Source: Myotis daubentonii
Taxonomy: Eukaryota; Chordata; Mammalia; Chiroptera; Vespertilionidae
NCBI RefSeq assembly: GCF_963259705.1
Contig: NC_081844.1
Coordinates: forward strand, 13,377,715-13,441,714
Length of the DNA: 64,000 bases
Reading direction: 5' to 3'
Shown: piece by piece, positions 58,213 to 64,000 of the stretch
How positions within the stretch are numbered: position 1 is the first letter of the stretch
How the letters are laid out: the number at the start of each line of letters is the position of its first letter
The notes under the pieces: generated by a model
The model's input: the letters and a program-made list of their open reading frames with translations, nothing else
Databases searched by the model: none
Told to the model about the DNA's origin: nothing
Translations under genes and position numbers: made by a program

Positions 58213-59722
58213 CTTTAGATGGAGAGAAAAAGTTAGGAGATAATGTCACTAGAACAATAAAAGAACCCCGCACAACACTCACGAGCCCTCTGCGTGGCCA
58301 GTGCAGGCCTGACTGCCAGCACCCACAAGCTGACTCCATTTGGGGATGAAGAGTAGAGTAAGAATGAGTTTCTACAACCCTACCTGAGGGTCTAAATGTG
58401 GTTCTCACTAAGGGACCCAGCACCGTCCTAACACTCCTCTAGCCACACCACTGATTTCCCTCCCCCACCCCAGACATACACTCTCTTTTCTTCCCTCTCC
58501 TTCCCAGGAGCAGAGGCCCGTGAGCTGGCCGGCAGCTGTGAGCACATGCAGGCGCACGGCTGTGAGGGCCCGTGGACTCTGCTTTGAGGACCAGGTTTGT
58601 AGAACAGCATGTTCACTGAAACTCAGGGCTGTCTCTTCCTAGTCATGAACCTCTCCACTCAGTAGACCAGGCTTCGATGAGGCACTGTCCAGCTGGTCAG
58701 CAAAGCCGTGAAATGACCAACTCGGAGAAGATGTGTACTTGAGCTCATGGGCTAAGGGGCTCTACCGATAGCACAAATAAACCACCCCCACCGCATGGCC
58801 CACAGCATTCTGCTTGTTCCGTGACACAGAACACTGAGTCACTCAGTGGACTGTTTCCTTCAAAGACTCTAACATCCAGGGGAGGGGGCAGGACTGTGTC
58901 TCGCTCTCCCTCAGGTGCCTGTGCAGCGAGGCACACGGGGAGCGGAGGGAGCTGGCAGTTGGAGTCTTGGATTCCAAAGCAGGTAACTAAGGCTCAGACA
59001 GAGGAGCCAGCTGCCAGCTGCGACAAAGAAGCCTCCTGCCTATCTCCTCTCCCATGTCTTCTCCATTCGGGCAGTCGGCACTCTGGTCGGAGAGCCAGGA
59101 TACCTGGATCCATTCCCAGCTCCACCACTCACTCCTGTGTTTTCCTGAGAAAATACTTATATTCTTTCTGGGCTGCAGTTTCCTGATACTGAAACTAACA
59201 GCCCATTGTAGCTGACCTCTAACCATGACCTCTAAGCACCAGGCTTCCAGTTGGAAGCTCCCTCATGGGTGTGTCTCCTGCTCTCCACTCGCCTGGGGAG
59301 GAAAAGTGGCCCTCAGCGCCTCCTGGGCACATGCCCCTGCGCTCAAGCCCCAGGGGAACTTGGCCTGGAAGGGGCTGCACAGTTTGGAAATGATCAAGAG
59401 CCTCTGCGTGCCCATGAGATCGGTAGTGGCTTGCGATGTTTCTGAGCCCAGGAGAAATGTAAAAATAAGAGTCTCAGTGGTTTTCTGACTAAAGCTGATC
59501 AAGGCTAATCACAAATTTAACAGGTTTCATATTTTTTCCTTATGAAAAACCAAATGCACCCTAATGTGGAGAACAATCAACTCCAGGCCACAAGGCCCTG
59601 GTTGTTGTAAAGAAGTGGGGGAAAGGGAGCATCTGTAATACTTTCAACAATAAAGATAAATTAAAAAAAAAAAAAGAAGAAGGAATGTTCGATGGCAGAG
59701 CATGTCTGGGCGCGGTGCGTAC
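58213..59722. other. Intron with an antisense MIR-like piece
   Basis: 59085-59215 resembles MIR in antisense (GGGCTGCAGTTTCCTGATAC). The rest is not recognised; no exon. Confidence 0.4.
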
Positions 59723-59847
59723 CTCCAAGGTATTGCCCTCCTCGTCACACACAGACATGGTCACCTCCACGTTCTTTGGCGTCTTCTTCTTCCCTTTGTC
59801 AAACTCCCCATGGATCAGGGTGACATAAATATCATTCCGAACATCTC
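59723..59847 (-). CDS. DOCK2: DOCK2 coding exon 2: start of DHR-1
   Basis: 125 nt, about residues 419-460. It opens the DHR-1 (C2-like) domain, which in this family binds PtdIns(3,4,5)P3 and brings the protein to the membrane. Readable motifs are [23 protein letters not shown] and [12 protein letters not shown]. The acceptor is CTGTTACAG|GAGATG and the donor GGAG|GTACGC. The Lys-rich loop between the first strands (KGKKKTPKN) is typical of the DOCK-A subfamily. The exon ends on a codon boundary. Confidence 0.96.
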
Positions 59848-60183
59848 CTGTAACAGGACAACCGTCCTGTGAATGGTGCTGAGAGAATCACTTTTAAGTT
59901 TTCCGATAGACAAACTCCAAGTAAACTAGGAATGGCCAGGTCTGACTCTATAGTGAGCTGCTCATACCGCACTTTTTCCACGTATTGTTCTCTTCCCATT
60001 GCCTCATTCTACCTCTCCACACATGCCCAACTGTCTCTGAAGTGTGGTTTTTAAAGAATGAACTCTTTTCAATAGCAGTTTTTATCCTATTTAATAATTG
60101 CTGTCTAATAAAGTGCACAATGTATTTTATTGGCTTATAGTGTCATGTTTTTTAAATAATGCCTTTGAGAGTGTGGTATTTTA

Positions 60184-60416
60184 TTTTATTTTTTTATTTT
60201 ATGTATATAGATTGATTGATTTCAGAGAGGAAGGCAGAAGGAGAGAGAGGTAGAAACATCATTGATGAGAGAGAATCATTGATTGGCTGCCTCCCACAAG
60301 CTCCCCCACTGGGGATTGAGCCTGCAACCCAGGCATGTGCCCTTGGCCAGAATCGAACCAGGGACTCTTCAGTCTGCAGGTCGACACTCTATCCACTGAG
60401 CCAAATCAGCTAGGGC
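60184..60416 (-). mobile_element. Ves SINE, long duplication
   Basis: Minus copy with head GAGCCAAATCAGCTAGGGC; perfect 17-bp duplication GAGAGTGTGGTATTTTA at 60167-60183 and 60417-60433. Confidence 0.95.
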
Positions 60417-60433
60417 GAGAGTGTGGTATTTTA

Positions 60434-60511
60434 ATGCATCTGAAATAATGAAAGCTAATATTTATCAAGTGCTTACTATGTACTAGGCACTGCTCAAAGT
60501 ATCTTATACTG
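60434..60511 (+). repeat. MIR SINE 5' part
   Basis: AAAGCTAATATTTATCAAGT, GCTTACTATGTACTAGGCAC matches the MIR start; cut by the composite SINE that follows. Confidence 0.65.
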
Positions 60512-60713
60512 CCCTAGCTGGTTTGGCGCTGTGGATAAAGTGTTGGCCCGAAGACTGAAGGGTCCCGGGTTTGATTCCAGGCTCGATCCCTGGCCCTAAT
60601 CGGGCACGGGCAGGAGCCTGCAACCCGGGCATGTGCCCTAACCAATCATTGAACCAGTGAACTCCTGGTTCATATAGGTCAACGCTCAACCACTGAGCCA
60701 TGGAGGCTGGGCA
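60512..60713. mobile_element. Head-to-head SINE composite
   Basis: 60512-60616 is a plus-strand Ves head (GCCCTAGCTGGTTTGGCGCT ... GTCCCGGGTTTGATTCC) and 60617-60713 is a minus-strand head of an older subfamily (CTCAACCACTGAGCC ... GGCTGGGC at the end). Neither half has an A-rich tail and no duplication flanks the pair. Confidence 0.75.
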
Positions 60714-61130
60714 AGGTTGTGGACTTAACAGGCCTTTTAAAGGTAAAACTGGCAGGTCTTGTCCAGGAATTTTGAGTGAGGTGTAAAGGAAAGGGAGGGG
60801 TCGAGAGTGACTTTCAGACCTCTTATTTGTGCACCTGGCTGGAGAGGGGGGCCACTCTTTGTTGATAAAACTCAACAAAAGATGCACAGGGTTACACGTC
60901 CCAACTGGGAACTCTGAGCAAGAACTAAGCAACTAAAGAGAGGAGATTAGCCCTGTCAGGGAACAGTATCTAGTAGGGTCCTGAGGCAGAAAGTAGTTGG
61001 ATCGATGGTGACTGAGCTCAAGGGAGTGGCCCTGGGGTGACAGAGATGGATTTTGAGGCAACTAACACACAAAGGCCAAGTGAGTAGGAGAGAGCACCTA
61101 GGGAGAGAAAGCGATGAGAAGCAAAGGAGG

Positions 61131-61779
61131 CCTGTTACGGGCTGAATTGTGTCCCCCTAAATTCTTGTGTTGAGGTCTCAGCCCTCAGTACCTCAAGATT
61201 TGACCATATTTGGAGACGGGCCCTTTATTTATTTATTTATTCATTTATTTATTTTTTAGAATATATTTTATTGATTTTTTACAGAGAGGGAGGGAGAGGG
61301 ATAGAGAATTAGAAACATCGACGAGAGAGAAACATAGATCAGCTGCCTCCTTCACACCTCCTACTGGGGATGTGTCTGCAACCAAGGTACATGCCCTTGA
61401 CTGGAATTGAACCTGGGAACTTTCATCTGCAGGCTGACGCCCTATCCACTGAGCCAAACCGGTTAGGACTGGAGACAGGCCCTTTAAAAGGTAAGATGAA
61501 ATGAGGTCACGTGTTGGGCCCTAATCCAACAATGTCTTCTTGGTGTCCTTACAAGAAGACATTAGGGCACAGACACACAGACAAAGGGGTGACCATGTGA
61601 GGACACAGGGAGAAGGTGGCCACGTGTCAGCCACGGAGAGAGGCCTCAACGGAAACCAAACCTGCTGACACTTTCATCCTGGACGTCCAGCCTCCAGAAC
61701 TGTGAGGAAATAAACTTCTGTGACGTAAGCCACCCAGTCCGTGGTACTTTGCTATGGCAGCCCTAGCAAGCTAATACAG
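61131..61779 (+). mobile_element. ERVL-MaLR-type solo LTR carrying a SINE
   Basis: Starts TGTTACGGGCTGAATTGTGT, has GGCCCTAATCCAACAATGTC, AGCCTCCAGAACTGTGAGG with AATAAACTTCTGTG (polyadenylation region) and ends AGCAAGCTAATACA. TG...CA ends fit an LTR. No internal viral sequence. The family name is from memory. Confidence 0.65.
61228..61470 (-). mobile_element. Ves SINE inside the LTR
   Basis: Minus copy with a (TTTA)n run at its tail and head GAGCCAAACCGGTTAGGAC; duplication GGAGACGGGCCCTTTA / GGAGACAGGCCCTTTA, which is LTR sequence. Confidence 0.92.
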
Positions 61780-62558
61780 GGCATAAGGGCCAAATACTGA
61801 GCAGAGCTCACATCTAAAGGTGAGCAGAAGATGACAAGGTGGCAAGACTCCCAGCAGAGGCCTCCGGGAGAAAGAGAAGAGGTGGTTCACCAATGAGGAA
61901 GGGAAAGTATTTCAAGAAGGAGTGACCAAGTGTCACATGCTGCAGAAATACCAGACACAACCATGTTAAAAAATATCCTCTGGCCTAGTGACTGCAATCT
62001 TTGGTGACTCTAGTGACAGCCACGCTGGAGTGGCCAGAGGGTGACTGTCAGGTATGAAAGCAGAGAGAGAGTATAATCACTTCCAGAAATCTAGCTGGAA
62101 GAGGTGAGCAGAGAGGCAGAGCACCTTTGCTGGAGGGGAGGTAGGGTAGAGCAAGGGGCCTGTTTAAATGGGGATGAGAGGAAGCTCCAAGGTGAGGGAC
62201 GTAGGTCTACCTCTATAGTTCTCAAAGCTGGCTCATCACCAGAATCACCGGGGGAGCAACAAATTATCACAGCTCATTAATTTCACAAAAGGGAAGTAAG
62301 ACCTTGTGTTACTTTAAAAGAAGCTGAATTTTTATGGACTAGATAAGTGCTTGGTTTTCTAGAATTTTTCTAATATGCAAAAGATTATTTACTTATATGT
62401 TCTATCTACCTATAAAATAAATTTCATATATTCATATTTTAATATTTGTTTATAACCATACACTTTACTCAATCTTTATATAATAAAGTGGTATTTTATA
62501 TAAAGTTCCTTGAGGGAATCATTTCCTTTTACTAACATGAAGATTAAGAAATTAAATA
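61780..62558. other. Intron, nothing recognised
   Basis: AT-rich towards the right. No exon or clear repeat. Confidence 0.4.
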
Positions 62559-63038
62559 GGCCCTGGCCAGTGTTCTCAGTGGTTAGATCAGCAGTTATCA
62601 ACCTGTGGGTCGCGATCCTTTTGGCGGTCGAACGACCCTTTCACAGGGGTCACCTAAGACCATCCTGCATATCAGATATTTACATGACGATTCATAACAG
62701 TAGCAACATTACAGTTATGAAGTAGCAACGAAAATAATTTTATGGTTGGGTCACAACATGAGGAACTGTATTTAAAGGGCCAGAAGGTTGAGAACCATTG
62801 GGTTAGAGCATTGGCCCACATACTGAAGATTCATGGGTTCGAGTCCTGCCCAGGGCACATACCTGGGTTGCAGGTTTGATTCCTAGTCCCAGTTGGGGCA
62901 TGTGCAGGAGGCAACTAATCGATGTCTCTCTCACATTGATGTTTCTCTCTCTCTCTCCTTCCCTCCCATCTCTCTTCCACTCTTTCTAAATATCAGTGGG
63001 AAAAAAATATCCTTGGGTAAGGATTAACAACAACAAAA
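62559..63038 (+). mobile_element. Older SINE split by a hAT MITE
   Basis: Head at 62559-62588, the rest at 62801-63038 with GGGTTCGAGTCCTGCCCAGG and (CT)n, ending in an (ACA)n-type tail. Duplication AAGAAATTAAAT at 62547-62558 and 63039-63050. Confidence 0.9.
62589..62800 (+). mobile_element. hAT MITE inside the SINE
   Basis: Ends CAGCAGTTATCAACCTGTGG and GAAGGTTGAGAACCATTG; 8-bp duplication GGTTAGAT (62581-62588) / GGTTAGAG (62801-62808), which is SINE sequence. Same family as 28010 and 40105. Confidence 0.93.
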
Positions 63039-63480
63039 AAGAAATTAAATGGGTTAAATCAGTGAATACAACAAAACACATATGCAGATCACAACATGCG
63101 GTGGCAAATCAGATGGAACTAACGTAAGAAACTGTGGAATATTTACGTTCTGTCACCACAAGTACGGGGACTGCCAATAACACAGCTGGAGCTGGAGCAA
63201 ATGACACAGCCGGTCCAGCTGAGACTGAGCTGCAGCTGCTCGCTGCAGTTTCCTGCAAGGAGCCCAGATGCTGGTGATGCCACCGTGAGGAAAGGTACTT
63301 GCAATTAAAGCAGATTATTCTCGGGGCAGAGAACTGTGCCATTTACTTCAACTTAAGGATGGTCTAGGGAAGCATTTCAGACGGGCTTGTGTAGAACATA
63401 CAAGGAAGAGAGAGCGAACCAAAAATTTTGAGTGACATTCAGAAGCTTAATGTTGGCCTTGCACACTGGGTAGCCTCTTT

Positions 63481-63724
63481 TTAAAAAAAATCTTCACCCA
63501 AGGATATTTTTCCCATTGGTTTCTAGAGAGAGTGGAAGGGAGGGAGGAGGGGGGAGAGAGAAACACTGACATGAGAGAGACACATCAACAGGTTGCCTCC
63601 CACATGTGCCCCTACGGGGGCTGGGGAACTTGCAACGGAGGTACATACTCTTGACTGGAATCGAACCTGAGACTTTTTAGTCCACAGGCTGACGCTCTAA
63701 CCACTGACAAACAACGGTGAGGGC
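63481..63724 (-). mobile_element. Older SINE, minus strand
   Basis: Tail side AAAAAATCTTCACCCAAGGA and TCTAGAGAGAGTGGAAGGG; head side AATCGAACCTGAGACTTTT and TCTAACCACTGACAAACAAC. Flanks CACTGGGTAGCCTCTTTTTAA and CACTGGGTGGCTTTTTAA are duplicated. Confidence 0.85.
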
Positions 63725-63907
63725 ACTGGGTGGCTTTTTAAGGTACTGCATGCAACTCTGTTTGTATCTCCCTCTGTCTTGATACCACTGACTGCAGATA
63801 ACTAAATCGATAGATCTGTATTGTTTCAACTGTGCTGTTAGAAGTAACTACTTCATGGAAGGAATTCCTAGAGGAAGCAGAGCAGGTGACTCAAGCAAAA
63901 TGTTTAC

Positions 63908-64000
63908 CTGGAAGTATTATTTCAGGAAAGCCCATTTTCCGGGCGATTGCTGTTGATCTATCCACCAAGTGTGAAAAATTCTTCTGAACTTGTGGGAGGT
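63908..64000 (-). CDS. DOCK2: DOCK2 coding exon 1 of window (partial at right edge)
   Basis: This exon encodes the segment just before DHR-1 (about human residues 389-418); readable residues include [20 protein letters not shown], a conserved DOCK-A signature leading into the lipid-binding domain. The donor is CCAG|GTAAAC at 63907. The exon ends with the first base of a Gly codon completed by the next exon. Its acceptor is past position 64000, so the exon is incomplete here. Confidence 0.93.

Larger units (their letters stand above)
3997..64000 (-). other. DOCK2: DOCK2 gene body, partial: 28 coding exons and 27 introns
   Basis: DOCK2 is a haematopoietic Rac1/Rac2 exchange factor that works with ELMO1 in chemokine-driven migration and lymphocyte activation at the plasma membrane. 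The 28 exons listed below join in frame on the minus strand, all with GT-AG introns and no stop, and encode about 968 codons spanning DHR-1, the helical middle and the start of DHR-2. Paralogue-specific stretches fit DOCK2 better than DOCK1 or DOCK5. Introns are short for the family (0.2 to about 6 kb). The next downstream exon, expected to begin NKIFIYRGKEYERRED, was not found in 1-3996, so the last intron runs off the left edge. The 5' part of the gene lies beyond the right edge. Confidence 0.96.

Overview
This is mammalian nuclear DNA, almost certainly from a vesper bat (Vespertilionidae). The lineage call rests on repeats: many tRNA-derived Ves-type SINEs with clean target-site duplications, several short non-autonomous Helitrons with HeliBat-like ends (5' TC, 3' hairpin then CTAG, inserted between A and T), and several non-autonomous hAT elements with 8-bp duplications. 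In mammals that combination is characteristic of vesper bats. No bacterial, plasmid or phage features are present.

The window holds one gene, on the minus strand: the middle part of DOCK2, the haematopoietic guanine-nucleotide exchange factor for Rac1/Rac2. I could place 27 complete coding exons and one exon cut by the right edge. Every internal junction is GT-AG, and the reading frame carries through all 27 junctions with no stop or frameshift (2,906 coding nt, about 968 codons, roughly human residues 390-1356). Reading from right to left: exon 1 of the window (63908-64000) leads into the DHR-1/C2-like lipid-binding domain (exons 2-6, 59847-53558), then the long helical ARM-like middle (exons 7-23, 47798-15652), then the first, dimerising lobe A of the DHR-2/DOCKER domain (exons 24-28, 14666-3997). 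The catalytic lobes B and C of DHR-2, the N-terminal SH3 domain, the promoter and both UTRs are outside the window. DOCK2 rather than DOCK1 or DOCK5 is called from paralogue-specific stretches such as [20 protein letters not shown].

The remaining ~95% is intron, built largely from repeats: Ves SINEs in both orientations, Helitrons at 276-655, 656-865, 12323-12486 and 18760-18971, hAT elements at about 7471, 11708, 14894, 28010, 30036, 40105 and 62589, two Tigger-type elements, L1/HAL1 pieces, ERV-derived LTR fragments, and old MIR and L2 remnants. Two local structures stand out. A SINE at 13765-13989 sits only 20 bp upstream of a coding exon, inside its branch-point region, and has duplicated the polypyrimidine tract. 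At 11660-12520 a SINE carries a hAT element (itself carrying another SINE) and a Helitron, all inside an L1, with the insertion order readable from the duplications.

I found no second gene, RNA gene, CRISPR array or unknown gene system. Repeat family names are from memory of consensus sequences; boundaries of old repeats are approximate, while exon boundaries and those elements with stated duplications were read base by base.
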